Source of the DNA: JAJPKK01 sp963800215
GTDB lineage: Bacteria > Pseudomonadota > Alphaproteobacteria > Rhizobiales > Xanthobacteraceae
Length of the DNA: 64,000 nucleotides
NCBI GenBank assembly: GCA_963800215.1
Contig: CAWCZY010000007.1
Location: 868,001 to 932,000 of the forward strand
Reading direction: 5' to 3'
In this document: piece by piece, positions 8,536-18,711 of the stretch
Numbering within the stretch: the stretch's first letter is position 1
Layout of the letters: each line of letters opens with the position of its first letter
Notes under the pieces: model-generated
Seen by the model: the letters and a program-made list of their open reading frames with translations, nothing else
What the model was told of the DNA's origin: nothing
Databases searched by the model: none
Made by a program: the position numbers and the translations under genes

Positions 8536-10044
8536 TCACACATTGAGCCAGTCGAGCGACTTCTCATTTTCGATGCGCTGCAGCCGGTCGAACAGCGGCT
8601 CCGCCTTGTCCCGCCCGATCCGCTGGGCGAGCAGCAGGAATTTCTCCTTGAGCTCGGATTGGGCGAGCGGGCGCTCCGGCGTGCCCTTGAAGCTCGTCAC
8701 CTTGCGCGAGAACTCCCGCCCGTCCTTGAGCCGGACGGTGACGGTGGTGGCGAGGTCGCGGCGGTCCTGGCCGGGGACGATCGGCATCCTGACCCGCGAC
8801 GACATGTCGAGGATGTCGCGGTCGTGCACCACCGCTTCGTCGAACGAACGCGGATCGACCGGGTCGCGGTAGAGCGCCAGCGCGACGCTGAAGGGGATGC
8901 TGTACTGCGCCAGCATCATGTCGCCGGGCGCGGGGATGTTGTTGGTCTTGGCCATCCGCTCGTTACCGGCGACGTCGATGGAGGCGACGTCGGCGGCGGT
9001 GAACTTGTGCTCGCTGCGCAGATCGAGGATGGCCTCCACCGGATTGTGCGCGGTAATGTGGCAGGCATAGCGCTTGAGCATGATGTCGAGCGTGAAATAG
9101 GTGGTGCCGAGCCCGCGGGTCAGCTCCGTCACGTCCCAGTCGTTGCAGAAGACGCGCAGGAAGCCGGCTTCGCCTTCGAGCACGCTGGTCGGGCCGGTGA
9201 AACCCTCGGCGGCGAGGCTGGCGGCGAGAATTCCGCCCTCTGCGGCCCGCCCCATGTGCAGGCGCTTGACCATGGCGCCGTTGCCCGCATGGGCGAACTC
9301 CAGCAGGCCCGAGGAGCAGGAGCCGGCGACGCCGAGCGCGTTGGTCATCTTGGCGGCGTCGAGATTCAACAGCCGGCCGGTGGCGGCAGCCGCCCCGAAC
9401 GGCCCGGTGGTGCCGGGCGCGTGGAAGCCGCGGGCCTCATTGGTATGCTTGGTCGCGTGCCCGACTCGGACCATGGTCTCGGTCCCCGCGACGAAGGCGG
9501 TGACGAGTTCGCGGCCGGAGAGCCCGCGCTCCTGCGCCACCGCGAGGGCCGCGCTGAATACCGTCGCGCCGGGATGCGAGCCGGAATCCGGTTTGGTCAG
9601 GCTGTCGAGCTCGAAGGCGTGGGTCATGGCGCCGTTGGAGAGCGCCGCGGCGCCCGCATGCACGGGAGCCCCGCCGGAACCGAGGATCTAGCTCTTGCCC
9701 GGCGCGCTGTTCTTCTGGGCGTAGGCGATGATCATCTTGCTCCACGGCAATTCCGCGCCATAGATGATCGCCGCCACGGTATCCGTCATGCAGTCCTTGG
9801 CGCGCTGCAGCACCGCGGGCGGCAGATCCTCGAAGCGCACCGCGGCGGCATAGGCGGCGAGCCGCTCGGTCTCGTGGTTGGATTCCTCATGGGCATGAGC
9901 CGCCGGCGCCTGGGCGCTTGCGGCGACTGCATCAAGAGAGGCCGCGGCGCCGCCGATCAGCGCCGGAGCGAACGGCGCCGAACCGGCGACGGTCGCCATC
10001 TGCTTGAGAAAGGTGCGGCGGCCGAAGCCTTGCTGGTCTGTCAT
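8536..10044 (-). pseudogene. MmgE/PrpD family protein with Tat signal, interrupted by an in-frame TAG
   Basis: The 503-codon frame is continuous except for a TAG at 9688-9690 (codon 119). Sequence on both sides belongs to one MmgE/PrpD protein: YAQKNSAPGKS-stop-ILGSGGAPVHAGAAALSNGA. Family members are 2-methylcitrate dehydratase-like; this subgroup has a twin-arginine leader (GRRTFLKQMATVAGSA), so it would be exported folded. Later landmarks are HAFELDS, FHAPGTTGPFGAAAATGRLL and the C-terminal KGTPERPLAQSELKEKF. GGAGGA precedes the ATG at 10044. CAG is one base from TAG, so a single change would restore the gene. Substrate unknown. It may be a true nonsense mutation or a base-call error. Confidence 0.82.
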
Positions 10045-10166
10045 GGAGTCCTCCCAAACGTGTCGTTGTGAACTGCGGGTTGACTGCAGTCTAGCCCGGA
10101 TTTCGCCGCCGCTCCATCCGGGCGGACTGAGCGACTCCCTCCCCGCTTGCGCGGGGGAGAACCGCT

Positions 10167-10907
10167 CTACGGCTTTGCCGCAGGCGGGGCGGGCGCCGGC
10201 TGGTCGAAATCGCTGATCACCATGCCGGACATCGGCTCGATCCAGGTCAGGTGACTGACCACCGATTTCACGCCCGGGATGTTCTCGGCGCAGACCCGGA
10301 TCGCCTCGCCCTGCGATCCCTCCAGGATCGTGCCCCAGATTTCGACCACGCCGTCCTTGACCGCGACGTCGATCAGCGCCGCCGGTGCCCACACTTGCTT
10401 TTGGAATTCGGCGAGCAGTTGCTGGCGGATCGCCGCATCGGTCGCGGCCGGCGGCGGCGCGGCGCGGCCGAGCGTGACGAGCGCATGCATGAGATTGGCG
10501 CGGCTGACGATGCCGACGACTTGCGGGCCGCGCATCACCGGCAGGCGCTTGATGCGCTTGTGCTCCATGAGGTGCACGACCTCTTCGAGCGGCGCGTCCT
10601 CGGTGATGGTGATCGGCTCCCGGGTCATCACTTCGCCGACCTTGCGCCCGTGGGACTCGACATATTCCTCGGCGAGTCGGCTCGGCCCGACCAGGAATTC
10701 CAGCCAGCGCGGCCGCTTGCGCGCGGTGCCGGTCTCGGCGCGGCGCAGGAAATCCCCTTCCGTCACCACGCCGACCAGGGCGCCCGAGGCATCGACCACC
10801 GGCAGGCCGCTGATGTGATTCTGCAGCATCAGCCTGACCGCCTCCAGCACACCGGCATCGGGTGAGATCGAAACGACGCGCGGGGTCATGATGTCGCCGG
10901 CCTTCAT
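10167..10907 (-). CDS. CBS-domain pair plus BON-domain regulatory protein
   Basis: A 246-residue cytosolic protein with two CBS motifs (MKAGDIMTPRVVSISPDAGV to GDFLRRAE, about 1-60; KVGEVMTREPITITEDAPLEEV to ANLMHAL, about 88-145), then a BON domain (about 160-235: LIDVAVKDGVVEIWGTILEG to GVKSVVSHLTW). CBS pairs bind adenine nucleotides; BON domains are often linked to membranes or osmotic stress. This CBS-CBS-BON layout is frequent in Rhizobiales but its role is not established. AGGAG precedes the ATG at 10907. It lies 139 bp downstream of the GntP permease gene on the same strand and could be co-transcribed. Confidence 0.88.
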   Translation of the reverse strand: MKAGDIMTPRVVSISPDAGVLEAVRLMLQNHISGLPVVDASGALVGVVTEGDFLRRAETGTARKRPRWLEFLVGPSRLAEEYVESHGRKVGEVMTREPITITEDAPLEEVVHLMEHKRIKRLPVMRGPQVVGIVSRANLMHALVTLGRAAPPPAATDAAIRQQLLAEFQKQVWAPAALIDVAVKDGVVEIWGTILEGSQGEAIRVCAENIPGVKSVVSHLTWIEPMSGMVISDFDQPAPAPPAAKP

Positions 10908-11046
10908 GGGAGTCTCCTGTTGCTCAGAGCCGTTTGCCGATCACGCTGAGCCCATTTGGCGTCCGCGCCCGCTTGACCGGGCGAAGACAGCGGAGTGCGC
11001 GTCAACATAAACGAGAAACATCGAGTTGCGCTCATTTGATGAAATC

Positions 11047-12505
11047 TCAAAACGACCCGAATGCCGTGCCCAAGCCGATGACCACCGCAAGCGCGATGAT
11101 GGCTCCGACGATGCCGACCATCACGATGTCGAAATAGCTCTCGCGATGGGTCGTCCCGCACACCGCGAGGAGCGTCACCACGGCGCCATTGTGGGGAAGG
11201 CTGTCGAGCGTGCCCGATCCGATCACGGCGACACGGTGCAGCAAGGAGGGGTCGATCCCGCCTTCCCGCGCCAGGGCCAGATAGGTGTCGCCGAGAGCGT
11301 CGAGCGCAATGGTCAATCCGCCCGAGGCGGAGCCGGTGAGCGCAGCGAGCACGTTGGTTGCCGCCGCCAGCGAGACGAGCGGACCGCCGCCGATGCCCAA
11401 GCACCCAGTCGCGAACGACGGCGAAGGCCGGCATCGCCGCGACCACCGCGCCGAAGCCTACCAGGCTCGCGACGCTCAGCGCCGGCAGGACCGAGGCGTT
11501 GGCACCGGCGTCCATGGTTTCGCGCAGCGCCGGCAAGCGGGAGCGGTTGACGATCACCACGGTCAGGATCGCCGCGGCCAGCGCCGTGACGACGGCCCAT
11601 ACGCCGCCCACCGCGGAGAGCGACGTCGCGCCCCAGCGCTCCTGCGCCAGATACGACACGTCGAGGCGCGGAAGCACCACGAGGGACATCACGAGATTGA
11701 CGCCCACGACCACGACCAGCGGCAAAACGGCGAGACCGACCGGAGGCGCGGTGGTGCCGTGGACTCCCATGTCTGATTTCGGCCGGATCGAATTCACGTG
11801 CGGTGGTGGCGCGCTCGCGCAGCGTCTGGTCATCGGCGAGGGTGTCGATCCCGGCAGGAGCCCCTTCCCCGAACGTGCTCGCCGGTGCGTCTGGCGGCGG
11901 CCTCGGCCCTGCCGAGCCACCACAGTCCGAAGCCGAGCATCACCGCGGAGGCGATGATCCCGAGCCCGGGTGCGGCGAATGGCGTGGTGCCGAAGAACGG
12001 CATCGGAATGGCGTTCTGGATCGCCGGCGTCCCCGGCAGGGCCGACATCGTGAATGTGGACGTCCCCAGCGCAATCGCGGCCGGCATCAGCCGGCGCGGG
12101 ATGGCGGCGGCGCGGAACAGCGCCTGGGCCATCGGTGCGAGCACGAAGAACGCGACGAACAGGCTGACCCCGCCATAGGTGACCAGCGCGCCGGCCAGCA
12201 CCACCGCCAAGATGGCGCGGCGTTCCCCGAAGCTGCCGCGTCATGTAATCCGCGATCGCCGAGACCGAGCCGCTGTCGTCCATCAGCTTGCCGAACAGCG
12301 CGCCGAGCAGGAAAATCGGGAAGAACTGGGCGAGGAAGCGCGCAGTGCCGCCCATGAATGTCTGAGTCCAGTGGGCGAGCAGCGGTTCTCCGGCGAACAG
12401 GGCGGCGATCAGCGCGGCGGCCGGGGCGAGCAGCAGCACGCTCCAGCTGCGGAACGCCAGGCCGATGAGCAGCAACAGGCCGAGCGCAATACCGAGGAGT
12501 CCCAT
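11047..12505 (-). pseudogene. GntP-family permease, about four frameshifts
   Basis: The start at 12505 (MGLLGIALGLLLLIGLAF) lies four bases after the patatin stop, with GGAGGG upstream. The protein then runs through the GntP landmarks in changing frames: FFPIFLLGALFGKLMDDSG, LAGALVTYGGVSLFVAFF, ALGTSTFTMSALPGTPA, VGLAVLPLVVVVGVNL and GIGGGPLVSLAAATNVLA, ending SGTLDSLPHNGAVVTLLAVCG and GLGTAFGSF. Shifts fall near 12228, 11868, 11765 and 11400. GntP permeases are inner-membrane proton symporters for gluconate or other hydroxy acids. Every membrane segment is present once frames are joined, so this may be intact in the organism. Confidence 0.78.
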
Positions 12506-12509
12506 CGTA

Positions 12510-13561
12510 TCAGACACCCTCCAGCAGAATGTCGAGGTCGAGCGAGGATCGCCGACCGAGGTCGGCGGCATGCGCCGTCAGGAACGCATCCGCAGCGGTC
12601 CGGCCTTCGTCCCGCAGCATGGTGAGGAACTCCCATTCAGCGTTGAGCTTCGAGGAATATCCGAGGCCGACCATCGCCTCGCTGCTGATCCGGTGGATGC
12701 GCATGCCGGCCCATTGCGCGCCCTCGGAATCGCCGGGTTGCGCCAGCTGCCGCAGCAGGGCGATCATGCGGAGTTCCTTGAGCAGCACCGCATTGAAAGA
12801 GACCTCGTTGAGGCGGTTGAGGATGTCGCGGGCCGAGCGCGGATAGCCCGGCCGGTCCACCGGATTGATCTGCACCAGGATGGTGTCGCGCGATTTGCAT
12901 TCGCGCACCAGCGGCGTGATCGTGGGGTTTCCGGAATAGCCGCCGTCCCAGTAGTGCTCGCCGTCGATCTCGACCGCCTTGAAAAAAGTGGGCAGGCACG
13001 CCGAGGCGAGAAGCACCTCGGGGGTGATCTCGCCGTTGCGGAACACCCGTCCTCTGCCGGTGCTGACGTTCGTCGCGGTGACGAACAGCTTGATCGGGCT
13101 TCGCGCCAGCCGCCCGAAATCGATCGTCTCGGCCAAGACCGCGTGGAGCGGATTGGTCTCCGAGCGGGTTGAGGTCGTAAGGCGAGAACAGTCTCGACAT
13201 CATGTCCATGGTGACGAACAACGGGGAATGGTCGAGCGACCAGCGGCCGAGCAGGACATCGAGCGGACCGCGCTGGAATGGACTGAAGCGCGCCGATTCC
13301 GAGACGCCTGCTCCACAAGGATTCGAGCGACTTGCGGGCGCCGACGGCGCCCCCGTCGGTATAGCCGTCGGCAAGTGCCGCGGCGTTCATGGCGCCGGCC
13401 GAAGTGCCGGAAATGCCGTCGATCCGCAGCCGCTTTTCCTCGAGCAGCCGGTCGAGCACACCCCAGGTGAAAGCGCCGTGCGCTCCCCCGCCCTGCAAAG
13501 CCAGGTCGACCAGGACGTCATCCGTTATTTTTTGCGCCGCATGTGCGGTGGAGGTCGACAT
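12510..13561 (-). pseudogene. Patatin-like phospholipase, two frameshifts
   Basis: From the ATG at 13561 (GGAGA upstream) the protein reads MSTSTAHAAQKITDDVLVDL and then the oxyanion motif LQGGGAHGAFTWGVLD and the Ser elbow GTSAGAMNA. Shifts near 13300 and 13155 move it through SESARFSPFQRGPLDVLLG to LAETIDFGRL. The catalytic Asp is in WDGGYSGNPTI, and the C-terminal ARDILNRLNEVSFNAVLLKE matches the bacterial patatin family near the active-site lid. It would be a cytosolic or membrane-bound lipid acyl hydrolase. The stop is four bases before the GntP start, so the two form an operon. Both catalytic residues are present. Confidence 0.82.
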
Positions 13562-13671
13562 CGGTTTCTCCAGATGCTTGTCCCCCACCCCGCGGCCCGC
13601 GTTGCCTTCCAGTCGACCACCCTCTATCACATGCGAATGTGTTTTGAAGGCCACCGCACCGCGACCCTGGT

Positions 13672-14730
13672 ATGAGCGACCCCTTTGAAAACGCCGACAG
13701 GGCGGGCGGCCGCGGGCAGCGCGCGTCGATCGGTCTTTGCACCGCCGTCATCGTCGTCACCGCCCTCTATTTCTCCGGCACGGTGTTCGCCCCGCTGGCA
13801 TTCGCCCTGCTGATCATCGCGATCATATGGCCGGTCCAGAAGCGCCTGCAGATGCGGCTGCCCAAGCTCGTTGCGCTGGCCGCGAGCATGCTCTTGACGG
13901 TCGTGATCCTGGCGGCCTTCGTATCGCTGATCGCCTGGGGCTTCGGGCGGGTCGGCCGTTACATCGTCGCCGACGCCGCCCGCTTTCAGCTCTTGTACGG
14001 ACAGATGGCCGAATGGCTGGAAGGCCACAGCATCGCGGTGGCCGGCCTGTGGGCGGAGCATTTCAACGTGGGCTGGCTGGTCCGCCTGTTCCAGCAGGCG
14101 ACGATCAGACTGAACAGCATGCTCAGTTTCTCTCTCGTCATGCTGATCTATGTGATGCTCGGCCTGCTCGAAGTCGACGACGCTGCGAGCAAGCTCCGCG
14201 CCGCCGGGGCAGGCGAATTCGGCAGGGTCCTGCTGGCGGGCGGGGTCGAGACCGCCGCGAAGCTCCGCAGGTACATGGTGGTGCGGACCCTCATGAGCGT
14301 CATGACGGGCCTGCTGGTCTGGGGCTTCGCCATCCTGGTGGGCCTCCCGCTCGCGGCGGAATGGGGCGTGATCGCGTTCGCGCTCAACTATGTTCCGTTC
14401 ATCGGCCCGTTCGTCGCGACGGTGTTCCCGACCTTGTTCGCCATCGCGCAATTCGAATCCTGGCAGATGGCGGTCCTGGTGTTCGCGTGCCTCAATCTCA
14501 TTCAGTTCCTGGTCGGGAGTTATCTCGAGCCGCGAATCGCCGGCACCGCGCTTTCCATTTCGCCGTTCCTGGTGCTGTTCGCGGTATTCTTCTGGACCTT
14601 CGTGTGGGGGATCGCCGGCGCCTTCATCGGCGTGCCGATCGTGATCGCGGCCCTGACGCTGTGCGAGCAGCACCCGGCCAGCCGATGGTTCGCGGACCTG
14701 CTGGGAGGACCCGGCGGCAAGGCGGCGTGA
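13672..14730 (+). CDS. AI-2E family permease (PerM/UPF0118 type)
   Basis: A 352-residue polytopic membrane protein. Hydrophobic blocks near residues 17-60 and 62-90 are followed by a soluble region (about 100-160), then helices with the family signature ALNYVPFIGPFVATVFPTLF and the conserved YLEPRIAGTALSISPFLVLF. Members include TqsA and Na+/H+ antiporter-like proteins, and despite the name most do not move autoinducer-2. The ATG at 13672 overlaps nothing. The gene diverges from patatin across 110 bp and converges on the metallophosphoesterase, whose stop is two bases away. Confidence 0.87.
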   Translation: MSDPFENADRAGGRGQRASIGLCTAVIVVTALYFSGTVFAPLAFALLIIAIIWPVQKRLQMRLPKLVALAASMLLTVVILAAFVSLIAWGFGRVGRYIVADAARFQLLYGQMAEWLEGHSIAVAGLWAEHFNVGWLVRLFQQATIRLNSMLSFSLVMLIYVMLGLLEVDDAASKLRAAGAGEFGRVLLAGGVETAAKLRRYMVVRTLMSVMTGLLVWGFAILVGLPLAAEWGVIAFALNYVPFIGPFVATVFPTLFAIAQFESWQMAVLVFACLNLIQFLVGSYLEPRIAGTALSISPFLVLFAVFFWTFVWGIAGAFIGVPIVIAALTLCEQHPASRWFADLLGGPGGKAA

Positions 14731-14732
14731 CT

Positions 14733-16512
14733 TCAGTCAGGGTCGGCCCGAGCCACCGCTGAATCATCGATCGCTTGCCGCCCGGGCAACTCGATGCGGT
14801 CGGGTTCCAGCAGCCTGAGCTTGCCGTCGGCGTCCGCCGCCAGATTGTGGACGTAGAAATAGGTGTCGCGGTCGTCGGTCGCTTCCATGACCGGCGACGG
14901 CGCGGACACGATCAGCAGCCCCCCGCATTCGCCGATCCAGTCGATGTGCCGGTGGCCGTGCATGACCACTGCGTTGTCGGCAAGGCGCTGCAGGCGCCGC
15001 ACGAACCAGGTGCCGTTGATGAGCGCCGTGCCGATCCGCACCGACAGCGCCTTGGCGGGCTTGGGATACTCGACCACATGATGGTGCAGCGCCACGATCC
15101 AGCAGGCGCGGGGGTATTGTGCGACCGCAATGTCGATGCCCCTGGCCTGCGCGTGCGACACCATGCCGAGCGCGTTGGTGAAGGAGAAGTGCGTGTCGGC
15201 GTTCGAGTTCAGCACGATCACCCCGAGCCCGTCTTCGGTGTCGGGCGGCAGCACCATCGGAAATACCGTCGCCCACAGGTCGGCGAGGCGTCGCGACAGG
15301 CGGAACAAACCCTCGTCGGCGAAGGTTTCGATGCCGACGCGATGCGGCTCCAGGACCTGTGCCAGCGTGTCGCCGAGGCGGCCGGAGGCTCCATCGATGA
15401 CCCTGACGCGTGACCCTTGCAGCGCAGCGAGCGCGGAGATGCTGCGCAACTGGCGCAACCGCTTGGTCGGACTGGTCGGCAGGTCCATGCGGGCCGGGTT
15501 CGCGCGGTCCACCACGTTGACGTCGTGATTGCCGGGGAGCCCGATCAGCAGTTCGGCGAGCTTGGGGTATGGCGCCAGGGCGTCGAAAAACTCCGCCCAT
15601 TCCGCCGAGACGCCGGCATCGGTCAGGTCTCCCGAGATCAGGATGGCGTCGAGCGGCTGGGTCTGCGTGAATCTCGTCCAGCCGCGCCAGGGCCTGGCGC
15701 AATCGTTCGTTGCCGCGCGGGCCGGACCTCCCGCTCTCGACCCGGAAGCCGTATCGCTCGCCCACGGTATGGATGTCGGACAGATGGGCGACCCGCCATG
15801 TTCGGCCGCCGCGCGGGGGCGCGTCGAAGGACCGCAGGTCGCGCGGCTGCGCCATGGTCGCGTCGGCCATGCCCCAGACGAAGGCCGCGCCACCGAAATA
15901 GCCGGCGACGATCACGATCGCATTCGCCAACGCGATCGTGATGAGCAGCCGCGGGGAAGCGAAGTCCGCGAGACTGTGCCGACCCACCGTGTCGCCGGCC
16001 AGGCGAGCGCGGCGATTCCCAGACGACGTCGCGCTGAGCGCCACGCCCGATGCCGCGGCGCTGAGTGCACGGACCGAAGCGCGCCCGGCCGCACTCACGC
16101 CGTGCGGAAGCAAACGTTCCGCGGCAAACCTGAAGCCTTCGCGGAAGATGATGTACGCGGGCTGCACTCCCAAGGCGTTCAGCGACCAGAAGCTGCTCTC
16201 GATCAACCGCAGCAGCGGACGCCCGCCGAACCAGGCGATGCCGAGGAGAACCGTCAGCAGCAGGATCGGCGAAATGCCCGTCAGAATGGACGTGACCTTC
16301 GACGAAGCGGCCGAGAACCACAGCGACACGATGAGCGGCGTCATGCCGAGCACGAGGCCGGGCAGCCCGATCAGGAGCGTCCACGCGACCGCCAGTTTCG
16401 GCAGGCTGATCTCCGCCAGCAAGCTGCCGGCCAGCGAGAACAACGAGCGCCGCTTGGTGCTGGACGCGTCGTCCTCGATGTCGCCGTCGCGCGGATCGAT
16501 GATCGGCTTCAT
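14733..16512 (-). pseudogene. Membrane-anchored metallophosphoesterase, one frameshift
   Basis: The N-terminal part (about 1-230) holds membrane helices (LAVAWTLLIGLPGLVLGMTP, SILLLTVLLGIAWFG-like and LLITIALANAIVIVAGYFGG). It leads into the calcineurin-type metallophosphatase motifs AHLSDIHTVGE, then after a frameshift near 15660 ISGDLTDAG, GLPGNHDVNVVDRA, ALHHHVVE and MHGHRHIDW. That is the full five-motif metal set (D-x-H, GDxxD, GNHD, H, GHxH). The enzyme would hydrolyse a phosphoester at the membrane; the substrate is unknown. The only defect is the single shift between LDEIHA and QPLDAILISG. Confidence 0.83.
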
Positions 16513-16734
16513 TCAAACAAGGCCAAATCTCAACAAAAGCCCCGGGGTTGCACTATTCCGGAGATCAACGGTCCCGCAACGCGAGCCGCGACGATACATG
16601 AGGTTTGTTCTCCAACACAACCGTGGCGGTTGGTCGGGCGTGCTTCCGGATGGACATTGCTCCGTCATCGTCATAAATGGAAATCGTGCTCGACGCCGCG
16701 AGGAGGGCCCGGTCTTCACTGAGGAGGCGCTGCC

Positions 16735-16968
16735 ATGCGTTGGCTCAACATAATCGTGGTCGCACTGTTCGCGCTTGCGACGATTCTCTTCGCAATCCAG
16801 AACTTTCAGATCGTCACGCTGTCCTTCATGGGCTTCAGCGCCCGCGCGCCGCTCGCGCTCCTGGTCGCCATCATCTACATCCTGGGCATGGCGACCGGCG
16901 GCAGCCTGTTCGCGCTGCTGCGCCGATCGATCGCGAGGTCGAGGCTCACTGCGATGAGCAAATCCTAG
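16735..16968 (+). CDS. LapA-domain small membrane protein
   Basis: A 77-residue protein with two membrane helices (LNIIVVALFALATILFAIQN and APLALLVAIIYILGMATGG) and the linker NFQIVTLSFMGFSARAP, matching the lipopolysaccharide-assembly LapA domain (DUF1049). The GGFSARAP-type turn between helices and the basic tail LLRRSIARSRL fit that family. LapA/LapB regulate LpxC turnover in enterics; alphaproteobacterial relatives have no assigned role. GAGGAG lies upstream of the ATG. Confidence 0.8.
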   Translation: MRWLNIIVVALFALATILFAIQNFQIVTLSFMGFSARAPLALLVAIIYILGMATGGSLFALLRRSIARSRLTAMSKS

Positions 16969-16993
16969 GCGCGAACGAGATTTGATATTCGAA

Positions 16994-17028
16994 GCGTCTT
17001 TCGGACCGCAAATCTTTGTGAAAGACGC
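16994..17028. repeat. Perfect 9-bp stem-loop upstream of the P450 gene
   Basis: GCGTCTTTC at 16994-17002 pairs with GAAAGACGC at 17020-17028 across a 17-base loop. It lies 26 bp after the LapA-like stop and 104 bp before the P450 start. There is no T run, so it could be a weak terminator or a regulator site. Confidence 0.5.
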
Positions 17029-17131
17029 AAGCCTATCGTTGTGACACGAAGCACCGACGATCCGGCTCGCTGAAAAATCGACGCTTGCGCTCGAAACAGA
17101 CGCAGACCCCAGCTTGAGAAAGGACGCAACC

Positions 17132-18679
17132 ATGGAAAGACGAACATTTTTGACCGGCAGTGCCGCCGCAGTCTTCGGAGCTTCGTCTCAGCCTGCGGTT
17201 TCTCAATCTCCGCCTGCCGCCGGGCAACCCTTGGCCCCCACGGACCTGATATCGGCGGTGGCTCGTTTGCGCAAGCAATTCCTCAGCGAGTTCGATCCCG
17301 CTTACGTCGAGAACGCGATCGTCCCGCATTTCCTGGTCAGCACCTATCAGGGGGAGCGGCCGTCGCTTCCCATGATCGATGTGAAGCTCACCAAAGAGAA
17401 CGCTCTGCCCTACGACCTCTGGGGATTGATCAGCGAGACCTGGAAACCCAGTCCGGAGAACGGCGTCACCGTCTTTCTCCAGGGGCTGGAGAAGCGTGGG
17501 CCGGACAATCGTCGCAAGCGAATCTACATGTCCGCCGTGACCCCCGACCTGTATCGTCCGATGTACGGCGGCAAGGTCGCACAGTTCTTCGACAGGCTGC
17601 TGGCTGCCGGAAATGCCGGCAAGCCGCTGATGCGACCGTACCTGGAAGGCTATTTCGACCTGTACTGGGACCTGCATCTCGGTGTCAAAGGCGATGCCAT
17701 CCCGATGCGGGTCCGCCAGATCGGGGAAAGCTTCAATACCGTCCTCGCTTATCGCGACCCGACCCAGAAGATCGTCTACGACAACTACATGGTGGTGCGC
17801 TCGAACTTGAGCTTCTTGAAAGCGTGGATCGACGAACGGCTCACCGATTTGACGAACGGGAAAACGCCGAATCCGGAGAAGACCTTCGCCTGGTACTGGA
17901 TCAAGAACGCCGGAGACGGAGAGAATTTCCAGCACAAGGACGTCGTCTTCGAGTGCTTCCACAATTTCGTCGCCTTCAGCCAGTGGGGAAACACGCTCTA
18001 CAACATCATGCTGAAGTTGGCCGTGGACACCGGAGACCCCGACGCCCGGGCGTCTTTCAAGAACACCATGGAAGGCACCTTCGACCAGGCGGGCGGCGCG
18101 CCGTTCACCCCGCTCGAGCGCCTGGTGATGGAGTTGTTCCGCACCATCACGCCGAACGGCGGCAGCATCTCGGCCCTCGAAGAGGTCAGAACGCCGCCGT
18201 ACCAAAGGCATGGCTACATGGTGAGCCCCCATGAGGCGACCAGCTTCGACCCCGTGCAGTGGAAAAATCCCGAAAAATTCGACCCCGATCGCTACAACAT
18301 CGTCCCGACCAGCCACCAGATAGACGAGGCGAAGTGCGAGCAGATCGGCTTCGCCAGATGCCCCTTCGAGAGAACGGCGTTCGAGGTCAAGGACGGCCGC
18401 AAGGCGACGCTGAACAACAGCGGATTTGGGACCGTCTACGGCATCGTCGACGGCAAGCCGCTTCCGGTGTGCGACCATGCCGGCTTCGCGCCGTTCGGCT
18501 TTGGATATCGTCGCTGCCCGGGCGAGCAACTCACGATCCAGGTTTTCGAGGACTTTCTGAGGAAGGTGTGGAGGGACAAGATCCAGTTCGCAAAGCTGAA
18601 CATCGCCAATCCCGAACCGCTCCCCATCGGACCGACGACGGTGATCGGTGACGACGTCGGGTTCACCAAGTCGGCGTAG
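17132..18679 (+). CDS. Cytochrome P450 with Tat-type export signal
   Basis: A 515-residue protein whose C-terminal FGFGYRRCPGE fits the P450 haem-binding loop FxxGxRxCxG, with the axial Cys at residue 462. The K-helix ExxR is ELFR (MELFRTITPNGG) and FDPDRYN matches the meander. The leader MERRTFLTGSAAAVFGAS is a twin-arginine signal, unusual because most bacterial P450s are cytosolic. I find no usual acidic-Thr I-helix motif; the equivalent place reads ECFHNFVAFSQWGNTLYN, which recalls the CYP74 (allene oxide synthase / hydroperoxide lyase) class that needs neither O2 nor a reductase. AAAGGAC precedes the ATG at 17132; a TTG at 17114 is less likely. The dihaem cytochrome gene converges on it 32 bp downstream. 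Confidence 0.8.
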   Translation: MERRTFLTGSAAAVFGASSQPAVSQSPPAAGQPLAPTDLISAVARLRKQFLSEFDPAYVENAIVPHFLVSTYQGERPSLPMIDVKLTKENALPYDLWGLISETWKPSPENGVTVFLQGLEKRGPDNRRKRIYMSAVTPDLYRPMYGGKVAQFFDRLLAAGNAGKPLMRPYLEGYFDLYWDLHLGVKGDAIPMRVRQIGESFNTVLAYRDPTQKIVYDNYMVVRSNLSFLKAWIDERLTDLTNGKTPNPEKTFAWYWIKNAGDGENFQHKDVVFECFHNFVAFSQWGNTLYNIMLKLAVDTGDPDARASFKNTMEGTFDQAGGAPFTPLERLVMELFRTITPNGGSISALEEVRTPPYQRHGYMVSPHEATSFDPVQWKNPEKFDPDRYNIVPTSHQIDEAKCEQIGFARCPFERTAFEVKDGRKATLNNSGFGTVYGIVDGKPLPVCDHAGFAPFGFGYRRCPGEQLTIQVFEDFLRKVWRDKIQFAKLNIANPEPLPIGPTTVIGDDVGFTKSA

Positions 18680-18711
18680 GCGTTTGCCTCCTACCGGCGC
18701 AGATTCCGCCA

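Noticed and set aside
9688..9690. TAG as a pyrrolysine or recoded codon
   Set aside because: MmgE/PrpD proteins are not known to use pyrrolysine and no pyl genes are visible; a point change or read error is simpler.
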